Below, piece after piece: positions 1 through 8,651 of a DNA stretch of 17,283 nt. The stretch's first letter is position 1. Each line of letters begins with the position of its first letter. The stretch covers positions 1 to 17,283 of the forward strand of contig CALKYG010000263.1 of NCBI GenBank assembly GCA_938003575.1, written 5' to 3'. This DNA is from an uncultured Alphaproteobacteria bacterium. Lineage in GTDB: Bacteria; Pseudomonadota; Alphaproteobacteria; Caulobacterales; Parvularculaceae. The notes beneath the pieces are model-generated. The model was not told the DNA's origin, made no database searches, and worked only from the letters and a program-made list of their open reading frames with translations. Position numbers and translations under genes: made by a program.

Positions 1-1356
1 GACAAATTCTTCCGCACGGTCGACGTGATCCTGCATCGCGGACAGACCCTGGCGGAGGCGATGGGGCTTTCCTTCGGCCGCAACGGATCGGTCAAGCGCG
101 CGCTTGAGTGGATCATACAACATCAGGACGCAGACGGCGTGTGGGGCGGCATCCAGCCGCCGTGGATCTATTCGACGATGGCGCTGTTCAATGAAGGCTA
201 TGCGGTCGATCATCCCGTCGTCGCCAAGGCGCTCGCCGCGCTCGATGACCCGCGATGGCGCGTCGATGTCGGCGACGCGACCTGGATCCAGGCGTCGACC
301 TCGCCGGTCTGGGACACCATCCTGACGCTGCTCGCGTTCGACGACTGCCATTTGAACGGCGACTATCCGGAAGAGGTCGAAAAGGCGATTGACTGGGTTC
401 TCGCCCAGCAGGTTTTGCGGAGGGGCGACTGGAGCCAGAAGCTTCCGAAACTCGCGCCCGGCGGATGGGCGTTCGAGTACAAGAACTATTTCTATCCTGA
501 TACGGATGATACGGCGGTGGCGCTGATTGCGCTGTCGCAGTTCCGGGGCGATCCGAAATGGAAGGCGAAGGGGATCGAGAGCGCCATTCACCTCGGCGTC
601 AACTGGCTCATCGGCATGCAGTGCGAAAACGGCGGATGGGGCGCTTTCGACAAGGACAACGACAAGAAGTTCCTGACAAAGATCCCGTTCTGCGATTTCG
701 GCGAGGCGCTGGACCCGCCTTCCGTCGACGTCACCGCCCATATCGTCGAAGCGTTCGGCAAGCTCGGGCTCGGGATGAGCCACCCGTCGATGGTCCGCGC
801 GCTCGATTACCTGAGGCGCGAACAGGAACCCGACGGCTCGTGGTTCGGCCGCTGGGGCGTCAATTACATTTACGGCACGGGCGCCGTCCTGCCGGCGCTG
901 GCGGCGATCGGCGAAGATATGACAAAACCCTATGTTTCGAGAGCCGCCGACTGGCTTTTGACCCGTCAGCAGGAAAACGGCGGCTGGGGGGAATCCTGCG
1001 CTTCCTACATGGATCCGGAAATGGCGGGCCGTGGAAAGGCGACCGCGTCGCAGACGGCCTGGGCGTTGATGGGATTGATCGCGGCAGGCCGCCGGCAGGA
1101 TAAAGACGCGATCGAACGCGGCCTGGCGTTTCTCATTGAACGCCAGAAAGGCGGCACCTGGGAGGAAGCGGAATACACGGGGACAGGGTTCCCCGGCTAT
1201 GGCGTCGGGGCGACGATCAAGCTCGGCGATCCTCTGCTTACGGAGCGCTTGAGGCAGGGTCCGGAGTTGAGCCGAGCGTTCATGATCAATTACAATCTAT
1301 ACCGGCACTATTTCCCGCTGATGGCGATGGGACGGTGGCGCTCTGCGAAGAATTAG
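1..1356 (+). CDS. shc: Squalene-hopene cyclase, C-terminal part (5' end outside window)
   Basis: This enzyme cyclises squalene to hopene/hopanol, the first committed step of hopanoid synthesis, as a monotopic membrane protein. The reading frame is open from base 1, so the gene starts upstream; the visible part is 451 residues. The catalytic DxDD motif (DTDD) is encoded at 499-510, in the context YPDTDDTAVAL. Several QW-type repeats are present, such as GGWGAFDKDN, DGSWFGRWGVNYIYGT and ENGGWGESCASY. By comparison with the Alicyclobacillus enzyme, where DxDD lies near residue 374-377, about 200 N-terminal residues are missing. The C-terminal FPGYGVG segment is followed by a 20-30 residue insert before the final YNLYRHYFPL motif, a form I know from alphaproteobacterial cyclases. 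The stop codon overlaps the stop of the convergent diheme gene by 4 bp. Family assignment is firm; product specificity is inferred. Confidence 0.95.
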   Translation, partial: DKFFRTVDVILHRGQTLAEAMGLSFGRNGSVKRALEWIIQHQDADGVWGGIQPPWIYSTMALFNEGYAVDHPVVAKALAALDDPRWRVDVGDATWIQASTSPVWDTILTLLAFDDCHLNGDYPEEVEKAIDWVLAQQVLRRGDWSQKLPKLAPGGWAFEYKNYFYPDTDDTAVALIALSQFRGDPKWKAKGIESAIHLGVNWLIGMQCENGGWGAFDKDNDKKFLTKIPFCDFGEALDPPSVDVTAHIVEAFGKLGLGMSHPSMVRALDYLRREQEPDGSWFGRWGVNYIYGTGAVLPALAAIGEDMTKPYVSRAADWLLTRQQENGGWGESCASYMDPEMAGRGKATASQTAWALMGLIAAGRRQDKDAIERGLAFLIERQKGGTWEEAEYTGTGFPGYGVGATIKLGDPLLTERLRQGPELSRAFMINYNLYRHYFPLMAMGRWRSAKN

Positions 1357-2471
1357 CCGCATCCGCCGTCCATCGCGTCGATCCATTCCGCTATCAGCGA
1401 AACGCCTTCCTCGTGCGATGTCGCGCGCCCGAGTTCCGGCATCATGTCGCCCGGCTTCGTCGTCTGCAGGCGATAGACGAATATCGACCGGCCGGGATCG
1501 CCCGGAACGATGTCGAATGGCCGGCCGCCGGAGCCGCCCCCCGCCGCAACCGGCGTCTTGCAGACGCCGTATTTCGGGCCGAACGCAATGGCGGGCCGCA
1601 GGTCGAGGCCCGACGTGTCGGCGGGGCCGACATCCGAATGGCAATGGGAGCAATTGGCGTCGAGATAGGCGCGAGCCCGCGCATCGAGTTTCGCGGCCGC
1701 ATCGGACCAGTCGGCGTTTCGCGGCGTCGCCGCGCTCGCCGGAGCGCCGGTTAGGAGTCCCGTCTCAGCCCAGTGATCGAGCTGATTGACGCCGGCGGCG
1801 AATGTCGACGCCTTGTTCAGATGCCGCGCCTTGAGGCCGATCGGCGACAGCTTGCGCGTGGTGTTGTTGGTCGCGTGACAGCCCGCGCACTGATTCTGGT
1901 TTGGGACAACGTAGGAGAAAGGTTCCGTCCGGCCGTCTCTGCGATGCAGCGTCATCGGCTTCGTCGCGCCCGTGCGATGGAGCAGCGCTTCGGTCTGCTC
2001 GTCGTTCCATATATAAGGGATTGCAACCCAACCCTCCGCCCGATGAACAAGGAGTCGCGTTTCGATGAGGCGCACCCCCTTCAGAGGCATCGCGCCGTTG
2101 ACGACAACAGGTTCCGGCCCGACGGCGACATCGCCGGTCCATTCACCGCCCGCAAGCGGATAATAGAAGGTTTTCGATATGATCGTTCCGACCGGAAAGT
2201 CAAAGACGTCATCATCGCGATAGGCCGCCGCCGCTCCCTCCGGCATCGTCACCGTGCGCAGCTTCAAGGCGTAGTCGGAGAAGAGCGGCGTCGCGAGGTC
2301 GTATGGGTTCGCGCCGGGCGTAAGCGTCAGAACGCCGTTCGCGGCCGACATCAAATTCCATTCGCCGAGACTCGCCGGATATCCTTCTTCGTGGAACACC
2401 GGCGCTCGCGGGGCGGCATCGCGGGAACACGCAGCGATCAAAAGGGCCAGCGACGCAACGAAGAGGCGCAA
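1353..2471 (-). CDS. Diheme c-type cytochrome-like lipoprotein (SO_2930/HNE_0200 family, TIGR03806-like)
   Basis: A 372-residue protein with a lipoprotein signal peptide (lipobox LIAAC, Cys15) and two CxxCH heme-c sites, CAGCH at residues 195-199 and CSHCH at 274-278. A Met in the MMPELGR motif near residue 344 is a plausible axial ligand. The architecture matches a family known to me as TIGR03806, which regularly sits beside, or is fused to, a beta-helix lipoprotein (TIGR03805); the upstream neighbour is exactly that. The pair has no established function. Heme sites and export suggest periplasmic or envelope electron transfer, which is inference. The start must be TTG at 2471: the frame is closed by the neighbour's TAA at 2477-2475, and a GGAG box lies 8 nt upstream of the TTG. 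The 3' end overlaps the shc stop by 4 bp. Confidence 0.85.
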   Translation of the reverse strand: MRLFVASLALLIAACSRDAAPRAPVFHEEGYPASLGEWNLMSAANGVLTLTPGANPYDLATPLFSDYALKLRTVTMPEGAAAAYRDDDVFDFPVGTIISKTFYYPLAGGEWTGDVAVGPEPVVVNGAMPLKGVRLIETRLLVHRAEGWVAIPYIWNDEQTEALLHRTGATKPMTLHRRDGRTEPFSYVVPNQNQCAGCHATNNTTRKLSPIGLKARHLNKASTFAAGVNQLDHWAETGLLTGAPASAATPRNADWSDAAAKLDARARAYLDANCSHCHSDVGPADTSGLDLRPAIAFGPKYGVCKTPVAAGGGSGGRPFDIVPGDPGRSIFVYRLQTTKPGDMMPELGRATSHEEGVSLIAEWIDAMDGGCG

Positions 2472-2474
2472 GCA

Positions 2475-3722
2475 TTAATCTCCAAGTCCGTTCGCGAGCG
2501 CGACCGCGGGCAGTTTTTCAAGCGCGCAGCGCACGCTTTCCGTCACGACGTCAGGCGATTTGAACCTGTTCGGCGCATCGACATTGATCACGTCGGCGCC
2601 GTCATTATCGACGCAGATGCGCAGCGCGGCCGGCACGGAGCCGTCTACTTTCTTGTTTTCGTCGACGAAGCCGTCCCAGAGGACGTCGGGCAACGCGCCT
2701 GTCGGTCCGAATTTTGCGATCTTCAGCGCCTGAAGGTCGAGCCCGTCCGGGTTCCCGCCGCCGCCGCCCATGCGGTTGCCGTAAACATAAACGCCCTCGG
2801 GATAGCCGTCGAATTCGGCGTTCATCCCGTCTTTTGAAAGGCCTGACGAGAACACCGAAGCGATGATGATGTTCGCGGTCTTGTTGTCTTTGATGTCGTT
2901 GTCGAAAATTTCAACCTGATCGTTCGAGTTCACGACGACACCGGATCCCGCAGGAATGGTCGCGACCGGCGTTCCCGGATGGCCGAAATTCTTGCGGTTG
3001 TTGGACACCGCCTGATTCCGGAAGACACGCGTGCGCGCGCCGGGCTGCGACAGATTCGGCATGTTGAACACGAGAATGCCGCCCGTATTGTCCGTCGCGA
3101 CGTTTTCATAAACGTCCGCGTCGAATGTGTTTTCAATCTCGATTCCGGCGACGTTTTTTTCCGCGCGATTGTAGCGCACGATGACATTCCGCGACTGGCC
3201 GACATAAATGCCGGCGTCGGACGCGCCGATCGCCACATTGCTCTCAAGCAGCACGTTCTTCGTCTGAACGGGGTAGATTCCGTAGGCGCCGTTCTCCGTT
3301 TTCGGACCGGCCGTCCATTCCGTCCTGACCCTGCGAATGACGATGTTCTCGCCTTCGTTCACTTTGAGCGCGTCGCCCTTGGCATCTTCAATGGCGAGGT
3401 CCTCGATCGTGAAATCGCTCGCGGTGACGAGAAGACCTTCGGCGCCGGCGACCTGGTCCTTGAAGGAAAGGACTGTCTTGTCCATTCCCTGTCCGCGAAT
3501 GGTGACGCCGTCGACGGCGAGCGAGAGCGAGCGGTCGAATGAAAACCTGCCCTCCGGAATCTCGATGACGTCGCCCGGCCTGGCGTCCAGCAATTGCGTC
3601 ATCAGCGCGTCCTGGTAGGCCGTATCGGCCGTGGGCTCGGTCTGCGCCGCTTCTTTCCTGGCGCAGCCGCCAATCGCCAGCACCAGCGCCGCTGCGCAAG
3701 CCGTCGTCTTCAACAACCCCAT
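2475..3722 (-). CDS. Parallel beta-helix repeat lipoprotein (TIGR03805-like), partner of the diheme protein
   Basis: A 415-residue secreted lipoprotein: signal peptide with lipobox AIGGC (Cys20). Residues about 50-320 are a right-handed beta-helix made of turns with N-x-V/I strands and Asn/Gly corners, for example NIVIRRVRTEW, NVLLESNVAIGASDAGIYVG, NVIVRYNRAEKNVAGIEIEN and TGGILVFN. This fold is common in polysaccharide-active or binding proteins, but I see no known lyase active site. A glycine run (319-323) precedes a C-terminal domain with two cysteines (370 and 399). The ATG at 3722 is preferred over longer in-frame starts because it begins the signal peptide and has an AGGGAGA box 6 nt upstream. 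The gene lies three bases upstream of the diheme gene's TTG, so the two are one operon; family members are known to occur as such pairs. Function unknown. Confidence 0.85.
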   Translation of the reverse strand: MGLLKTTACAAALVLAIGGCARKEAAQTEPTADTAYQDALMTQLLDARPGDVIEIPEGRFSFDRSLSLAVDGVTIRGQGMDKTVLSFKDQVAGAEGLLVTASDFTIEDLAIEDAKGDALKVNEGENIVIRRVRTEWTAGPKTENGAYGIYPVQTKNVLLESNVAIGASDAGIYVGQSRNVIVRYNRAEKNVAGIEIENTFDADVYENVATDNTGGILVFNMPNLSQPGARTRVFRNQAVSNNRKNFGHPGTPVATIPAGSGVVVNSNDQVEIFDNDIKDNKTANIIIASVFSSGLSKDGMNAEFDGYPEGVYVYGNRMGGGGGNPDGLDLQALKIAKFGPTGALPDVLWDGFVDENKKVDGSVPAALRICVDNDGADVINVDAPNRFKSPDVVTESVRCALEKLPAVALANGLGD

Positions 3723-3777
3723 CCGAGTTCTCCCTGAACGATATGCGTCCCGCCATTGCGCCATACGGGCGGCGCGC

Positions 3778-3790
3778 GCATCAATGATGC
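3778..3790. promoter_or_regulatory. Palindrome in the divergent intergenic region (candidate operator)
   Basis: GCATCAATGATGC is a perfect 6+1+6 inverted repeat in the 101-bp gap between the divergent starts of the beta-helix lipoprotein gene (3722) and the amidase gene (3824). It is well placed for a regulator controlling either or both genes. No regulator is identified, and a single palindrome of this length can arise by chance. Confidence 0.3.
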
Positions 3791-3823
3791 AGGATAGCGG
3801 AAGGCGGCGAAAGGGCGGGTTGC

Positions 3824-5308
3824 ATGTCGATGTCGAGAAGAAATTTTCTGGAACTGGGGGGCGCTGCTTCCGCGCTGTTGACGATGGCTGCTGCGTGCGC
3901 GCGGGAAGACCAGAGGACATCCAACGATCTCGCCGAACTGGATGCGGTTGAGACCGCCTCACGCATAAGGTCTGGAGAATTGTCGGCGGCCGAATCAGTT
4001 GGCGCGGCGATTGAGCGCGCGCAGAGAATTGACAAGAAAATCAACGCGATCGCCTTTAAAACTTTCAACGCCGCGCGAGAGGCGGCGGATACGAGGGAGG
4101 GTCCATGGGCCGGCGTTCCGACCTTCATCAAGGATCTTGACGATCTTCCGGGCGTTCCCTCCGCCTTCGGGAGCCGCGCGTTCCCCGGATACAAGGGGTC
4201 GGAAACGACGCCGTTGATTGACGCCTATCTCGAACTCGGGGTTGTCAGTCTCGGCAAGTCGACTACGCCTGAGTTCGGCCTTACCGCGACGACGGAGCCG
4301 CTGAACACAGGCGCCACCCGCAATCCGTGGAACCTCGAGCATTCAACAGGCGGATCTTCCGGCGGCGCGGCGGCGCTCGTCGCGGCCGGCGTCGTGCCCG
4401 TGGCTCACGCCTCAGACGGCGGCGGATCGATTCGCATCCCCGCTTCCTGCTGCGGCAATGTCGGGCTCAAGGTCACTCGCGGACGTCATCCGCAGGCGCG
4501 CCCTGAAACGGCGGGACCTTTCTCGATTTCAGTGCACGGCGTCCAGTCGAGGACCGTGCGCGATACGGCGGCCGTCATCGCCGCATTCGAGGCGGCCAAT
4601 CCGGACAGCGGACTTCCCGAAGTGGGGCTCGTAACAAATCCCGGCGAGCGGCGGTTGCGAATCGGCCTCGTGACCGCGGGCCCGTACGGCCGGCCGATCG
4701 ATCCCGAAGTTGTTGAAGCGACACGCGCCGCTGCGCGGGTCTGCGAATCGCTCGGACACAGCGTCAGCGACGTATCACTCAGCGTGGCGCCCGGCATCGA
4801 AGAAGCCTTCATGCTCTATTGGGCGAAATATGCATGGACAGCGGTCACATTCTGGGAACAGAAAACGCATCTGAAGCGCAACGGACTTGCGTTTGAACCG
4901 TTCACGTTGGGGCTTGTCGAATTGTTCGAGGCTGAACAGGCGAAGTTTGACGGCGCTGTCGAACGGCTTCTGGCGCTGACGCCCGAGTTTGAAGCGATCC
5001 TTGACGGGATCGACGTGCTGCTCTCGCCGGTCGTTGCGTCTCCGCCCCCGGCGATCGGCTATCTTTCGCCCAAGCGCGCCTATGAGGAGCATCTTGCGCG
5101 CGTGCTGAACTATGTTCAGTTCACGAGCCTATACAATATCGTCGGCGCGCCGGCTATTTCTCTGCCCCTGTCGCTTTCAGAAAGCGGGCTGCCGATCGGC
5201 GCGATGTTCGGCGCGCGCACAGGCGATGAGAAAACACTTTTGGAGCTTGCTTTCGAACTCGAAACCGCAGCGCCGTGGAGCGGCCGGCGTCCGCCGCTGT
5301 TCGGCTAG
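3824..5308 (+). CDS. Amidase-signature family hydrolase, Tat-exported
   Basis: A 494-residue amidase-signature enzyme that hydrolyses an amide bond of unknown substrate. The catalytic Lys-cisSer-Ser triad is visible as K103 (FIKDL), S178 (first Ser of GGSSGG) and nucleophile S202 ([11 protein letters not shown]). The N-terminus has a twin-arginine motif ([10 protein letters not shown]) followed by a hydrophobic stretch ending in AAAC at Cys25, so it may be a Tat-exported lipoprotein, although the lipobox is imperfect. The overall pattern resembles 6-aminohexanoate-cyclic-dimer hydrolase-type and other bacterial amidases; GatA is unlikely because of the export signal. ATG at 3824 has a purine-rich AAAGGGCGGG upstream; ATG at 3830 is possible. 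It is divergent from the beta-helix/diheme operon and convergent with purQ, sharing a CTAG with its stop codon. Confidence 0.88.
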   Translation: MSMSRRNFLELGGAASALLTMAAACAREDQRTSNDLAELDAVETASRIRSGELSAAESVGAAIERAQRIDKKINAIAFKTFNAAREAADTREGPWAGVPTFIKDLDDLPGVPSAFGSRAFPGYKGSETTPLIDAYLELGVVSLGKSTTPEFGLTATTEPLNTGATRNPWNLEHSTGGSSGGAAALVAAGVVPVAHASDGGGSIRIPASCCGNVGLKVTRGRHPQARPETAGPFSISVHGVQSRTVRDTAAVIAAFEAANPDSGLPEVGLVTNPGERRLRIGLVTAGPYGRPIDPEVVEATRAAARVCESLGHSVSDVSLSVAPGIEEAFMLYWAKYAWTAVTFWEQKTHLKRNGLAFEPFTLGLVELFEAEQAKFDGAVERLLALTPEFEAILDGIDVLLSPVVASPPPAIGYLSPKRAYEEHLARVLNYVQFTSLYNIVGAPAISLPLSLSESGLPIGAMFGARTGDEKTLLELAFELETAAPWSGRRPPLFG

Positions 5309-5967
5309 GAAACGGCTTCGACGAGGCCTTTGAAGAAAGCCGCGCCGTCCACGCCGCCGAGCAACGGCGAGATGACCCGCTCAGGATGCGGCATCATGCC
5401 GAGCACGTTCCCCGCGTCATTGACGATGCCGGCGATGTCGCGCGCCGAACCGTTCGGATTGTCGATATAGCGGAAAACAACGCGCCCTTCGGCTTCCAGC
5501 CTATCGAGCGTTTCCTTGTCTGCGTAGAAATTGCCGTCATGATGCGCAACCGGGAAATTGACCGCCTGGCCCTTTTCAAAGGCGCTAGAAAACATCGACT
5601 GATTGTTTTCGACGCGCAGCGTGACGGTGCGGCAGACGAAATCAAGGCCGGCGTTGCGCATCAGCGCTCCGGGGAGAAGCCCGGCTTCGGTCAGGATCTG
5701 AAAGCCGTTGCAGATTCCGATGACCGGCGTTCCGGCCTGCGCCTTCTCGATGACAGCGCGCATGATCGGCGAGCGCGCCGCCATCGCGCCTGACCGCAGA
5801 TAGTCGCCATAGGAGAAACCGCCGGGAAGAACGATCAAATCCGTTTGCGGAAGATCGGAATCGCCGTGCCAGACCATGTCTGGCGCTTTGCCCGTCGCCT
5901 GTTCCAGCGCGACGGCCGCGTCCCGGTCGCAGTTTGAAGCCGGAAATACGATAACAGAGGTTTTCAT
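5305..5967 (-). CDS. purQ: Phosphoribosylformylglycinamidine synthase, glutaminase subunit PurQ
   Basis: PurQ is the class I glutamine amidotransferase subunit that supplies ammonia to PurL for conversion of FGAR to FGAM in de novo purine synthesis (cytoplasm). The 220-residue length is typical of the separate small subunit used with PurS and small PurL. The catalytic triad is present: nucleophile C86 (GICNGFQ), H194 and E196 (PHPER). The N-terminus [16 protein letters not shown] and the [15 protein letters not shown] segment are strongly characteristic. ATG at 5967 lies four bases after the purS stop, so the two are translated from one mRNA. The purL partner is not in the window. The stop codon overlaps the convergent amidase stop at 5305-5308. 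Confidence 0.97.
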   Translation of the reverse strand: MKTSVIVFPASNCDRDAAVALEQATGKAPDMVWHGDSDLPQTDLIVLPGGFSYGDYLRSGAMAARSPIMRAVIEKAQAGTPVIGICNGFQILTEAGLLPGALMRNAGLDFVCRTVTLRVENNQSMFSSAFEKGQAVNFPVAHHDGNFYADKETLDRLEAEGRVVFRYIDNPNGSARDIAGIVNDAGNVLGMMPHPERVISPLLGGVDGAAFFKGLVEAVS

Positions 5968-5971
5968 TGAA

Positions 5972-6214
5972 TCATGCCGACAACTCGATTGCGTAGTTTT
6001 CCATCACCGGATTGGCGAGGAGCTTTTTGCACATTTCTTCGACTTTGGCCCGCGCCGCCGTTTCGTCCGTTTCATCGAGCTTCATTTCAATAATCTTGCC
6101 CTGCCGCACATGATGCGCGCCGGAAAATCCAAGGCCCGAAAGCGCGCCTTCGATCGCCTTTCCCTGAGGATCGAGGACGCCGGACTTGAGGGTGACAGTA
6201 ATGCGGGCTTTCAT
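5972..6214 (-). CDS. purS: Phosphoribosylformylglycinamidine synthase subunit PurS
   Basis: An 80-residue protein with the compact PurS fold: [25 protein letters not shown] at the start, then [13 protein letters not shown] and a C-terminal [11 protein letters not shown] segment. PurS dimers bridge PurQ and PurL in the bacterial FGAM synthase complex and are needed for ammonia channelling. Its length and position directly upstream of purQ are standard. An AGAGG box lies 8 nt before the ATG at 6214. The 184-bp gap upstream (6215-6398) to the divergent peptidase gene should hold the purSQ promoter, though I cannot point to clear boxes. purC, usually adjacent in alphaproteobacteria, is about 2.4 kb away here. 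Confidence 0.95.
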   Translation of the reverse strand: MKARITVTLKSGVLDPQGKAIEGALSGLGFSGAHHVRQGKIIEMKLDETDETAARAKVEEMCKKLLANPVMENYAIELSA

Positions 6215-6398
6215 GAGGGCGCCTCTTTACGGATCGGGGTTTGTGCAGCGGGCCTGCCATACCCGCAAGCATTCCCGGCTGCAACATGCCCACTTCGAAT
6301 CGGGGGCGTCAGATCAGCGCTGGCAAGGTGTTTTGGGCTTTTGCCAATCGCCTCGCCAGTCTTTACGCTGGGGGCCGGAATTCACCGGAGGGGTCACC

Positions 6399-7796
6399 AT
6401 GAGATTTGATTTTGCGGCCGGCGCAGCCGCGCTCGTTTTCGCCGTACCGGCGCTCGCGGCGACGGAGCAGGAACAGGCCTATGCCCGGTCGTTGATCGAG
6501 AAAGCGGTCGAATTCAAGTCAACGGAACAGCATGGGGAGACGCGCGACTTCGCCGAATATCTGGCGAACGAGTTCCGGTCGGCGGGCTTTGACGCAAGGG
6601 ATGTCGAAATCGTTCCGGCCGGACCTTCCGTCGGTCTTGTCGTGCGCTATCGCGGCGACGGCTCCTCGGGCCGGGCGCCGATTCTTTTCCTCGGTCACAT
6701 GGACGCCGTCGAAGCGGACCCGAAAGACTGGACCCATGATCCGTTTCGGTTGACCGAGGAGAACGGTGTTTTCTATGGGCGCGGACTCGTCGACAACAAA
6801 TATGGCGTTATTGATCTGACGCAGACCTTCGTGCGCCTGAAAAAAGCGGGGTTCATGCCAACGCGCGATCTTGTCATCGCATTTTCGGGCGATGAAGAAA
6901 CAGGCATGCTGACGACTCGGGCGCTCGCCGAAAAACTCAAGGGGGCGGAATTCGCTCTGAACAGCGACGCGGGCGGCGGATTCGAAGCCGGGGACGGAAA
7001 GTCCGGCGTTTATTACATACAGGCCGCGGAAAAAACCTATGCGACATTTGAAATGACGGTCAGGAACAAGGGCGGCCATTCCTCCCAGCCGCGCGCCGAC
7101 AACGCCATCTACGACCTTGCAAGAGCCTTGGAGAAGATCGAAGCGTACGAATTTCCGGTAATGTGGAACGACATTACGCTGAAGAGTTTCGAGATCGATG
7201 CGATGAGCGCCGACGACGAAACGGCGGCGGCTCTACGGCGCTTCATTGCAAAACCCGGCGATCGAAAGGCTGTTAAAACGCTGTCAAAATCGACGCATAT
7301 CAATTCGGTCCTGCGGACGACCTGCGTCGCAACGATGCTGAAAGCCGGACACGCCGAGAACGCGCTGCCGCAGGCCGCGACCGCGACCGTCAATTGCCGG
7401 ATATTTCCAGGCGTCGCGGTCGCCGATGTCAAGGAAGCGCTCATGCGCGCCGTCGATAATGCGGAGATCGAATTCACAACGCTGAATGACCCGGTTGAAA
7501 GCCCGGCTTCCGTCCTGACGCCGGAAATCGAGACCGCGGCGCTCTCGGCAGTCAGAACGCGGTATCCGGACGCTGTCGCTATTCCCTATATGGAGGCGGG
7601 AGGCACCGACGGACTGCATTTCCGCCGGGCGGGAATCCCGACGTTCGCCATCGGATCATTGTTCCTGCGCGACGGCGATGAGCCGAACTATCACGGCATG
7701 AACGAGAACTTGCGCGCAGAAGCGTTTTACGCCGGTCTCGACCACTGGACCCATATCATCAAGGCGCTTGCCGGACCGGCGGACGCGGCGGACTAG
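6399..7796 (+). CDS. Secreted M20-family metallopeptidase
   Basis: A 465-residue M20/M25/M40 family zinc peptidase or amidohydrolase. A Sec signal peptide (cut after PALA, residue 20) predicts a periplasmic enzyme. Dinuclear metal-site motifs are in order: H100 (FLGHMDAVEAD), bridging D132 (GRGLVDNKYG), general base E166 with metal ligand E167 (SGDEETG), D190 (LNSDAGGG) and H432 (NYHGMNEN). The dimerisation lid domain falls between, with a GGHSSQP motif. ATG at 6399 is chosen over upstream frames because it begins the signal peptide and has a perfect GGAGGGG box 6 nt upstream. Likely substrates are peptides or N-acyl amino acids; sequence alone does not decide. It is convergent with the outer-membrane protein gene, with stop codons sharing CTAG (7793-7796). 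Confidence 0.9.
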   Translation: MRFDFAAGAAALVFAVPALAATEQEQAYARSLIEKAVEFKSTEQHGETRDFAEYLANEFRSAGFDARDVEIVPAGPSVGLVVRYRGDGSSGRAPILFLGHMDAVEADPKDWTHDPFRLTEENGVFYGRGLVDNKYGVIDLTQTFVRLKKAGFMPTRDLVIAFSGDEETGMLTTRALAEKLKGAEFALNSDAGGGFEAGDGKSGVYYIQAAEKTYATFEMTVRNKGGHSSQPRADNAIYDLARALEKIEAYEFPVMWNDITLKSFEIDAMSADDETAAALRRFIAKPGDRKAVKTLSKSTHINSVLRTTCVATMLKAGHAENALPQAATATVNCRIFPGVAVADVKEALMRAVDNAEIEFTTLNDPVESPASVLTPEIETAALSAVRTRYPDAVAIPYMEAGGTDGLHFRRAGIPTFAIGSLFLRDGDEPNYHGMNENLRAEAFYAGLDHWTHIIKALAGPADAAD

Positions 7797-8530
7797 AGGG
7801 CGTAACTGACAAAGAATCGAATATCCGCGTCTGACGCGGCGCTCGAAACGCCGAACAGGGTCGATAATTCGTATTTCAGGTGACGTCCGATCCGTCCCTT
7901 GATCACCGGGCCGAGCTGGTGCTTCTGCTGATCAAAGGCGCCGAAGTGTCCGGTGTTTCCGTAATTGTCGAACAGCTGCGCGCCGATCCGCACCCCTGAA
8001 GGCAGCTTGTATGTGATCTCTTCGCGCGTTTCGATCGACACCCCGCTTTTTGCAAGGTCGCCGAATTCGCGGCCGAACAGCAACACGCCGCGCATTTCGA
8101 CATGGTTCTCAAATTCATAGGAATTATGCCAAGCGATCCGGGCGCGGCCCGGGCGGCCGTCTTCAAGCGGAATGTTGCCGTCGACGCGGATTGCCGACCT
8201 CCACCCACCGGCGTCCGAGCCCTCCCTGAATTGATGAAGGATTTCGACGCTGGCGGTTTGGGCCTTCAACGGGTCGGCGCCGTGTTTTCCGAGCGTCAGG
8301 AGGACGCGGCCGCGCCAGCGTTCATCAAACCCTCGCTGGTAATGGAAGCGATGCGAGAACCCTTCATCAACGCCGTCATTTTCCGGAGAGTATGAGAAGC
8401 GGTATTCGAAAAGATCTTCGCCGGCGTTCACGTCTGAACCGGAAACGCCGCTGGTGCTCTGCGCGTTGGCGGCGCCCTGTATCCAGAATCCGGCGAAAAG
8501 CGCCGAAATCAATGCCGAAAGACCCCGCAT
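7793..8530 (-). CDS. Predicted outer-membrane beta-barrel protein, function unknown
   Basis: A 245-residue protein with a Sec signal peptide (cut after ANA, about residue 23). The rest shows alternating polar/hydrophobic stretches rich in Tyr, Phe and Gly, such as YRFSYSP, FSHRFHYQRGF, WRGRVLLTLG, MRGVLLFGREF and YELSTLFGVSS, ending IRFFVSYAL. That pattern suggests a small transmembrane beta-barrel of roughly 10-12 strands or an outer-membrane associated protein. I do not recognise a named family. The gene is convergent with the M20 peptidase gene and lies downstream of purC on the same strand with a 121-bp gap, so it probably has its own promoter in 8531-8651. Confidence 0.65.
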   Translation of the reverse strand: MRGLSALISALFAGFWIQGAANAQSTSGVSGSDVNAGEDLFEYRFSYSPENDGVDEGFSHRFHYQRGFDERWRGRVLLTLGKHGADPLKAQTASVEILHQFREGSDAGGWRSAIRVDGNIPLEDGRPGRARIAWHNSYEFENHVEMRGVLLFGREFGDLAKSGVSIETREEITYKLPSGVRIGAQLFDNYGNTGHFGAFDQQKHQLGPVIKGRIGRHLKYELSTLFGVSSAASDADIRFFVSYAL

Positions 8531-8651
8531 GCCGTTCCGCCTTCACCAGATCGGCGGCCGGATAATTGCGGTTCATGAAGGATTCGTGACGGTTGCCTTA
8601 CAGTTCTGTGAAGGAAGCGCGATGCAACAATGACGATTCTGTAAAGCGCGC

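Noticed and set aside
1773..2837. A 354-codon plus-strand open frame antisense to the diheme and beta-helix genes
   Set aside because: It spans the junction of two well-supported minus-strand genes and has no domain features.
6215..6398. Possible riboswitch or small RNA between purS and the M20 peptidase
   Set aside because: Only short imperfect stems such as GCGGG/CCCGC are visible and no purine-riboswitch core or 6S-like pattern could be found.
8600..8651. Two similar stretches (TTCTGTGAAGGAAGCGCG and TTCTGTAAAGCGCG) between purC and the outer-membrane protein gene
   Set aside because: The match is imperfect and short, without symmetry or a promoter context.
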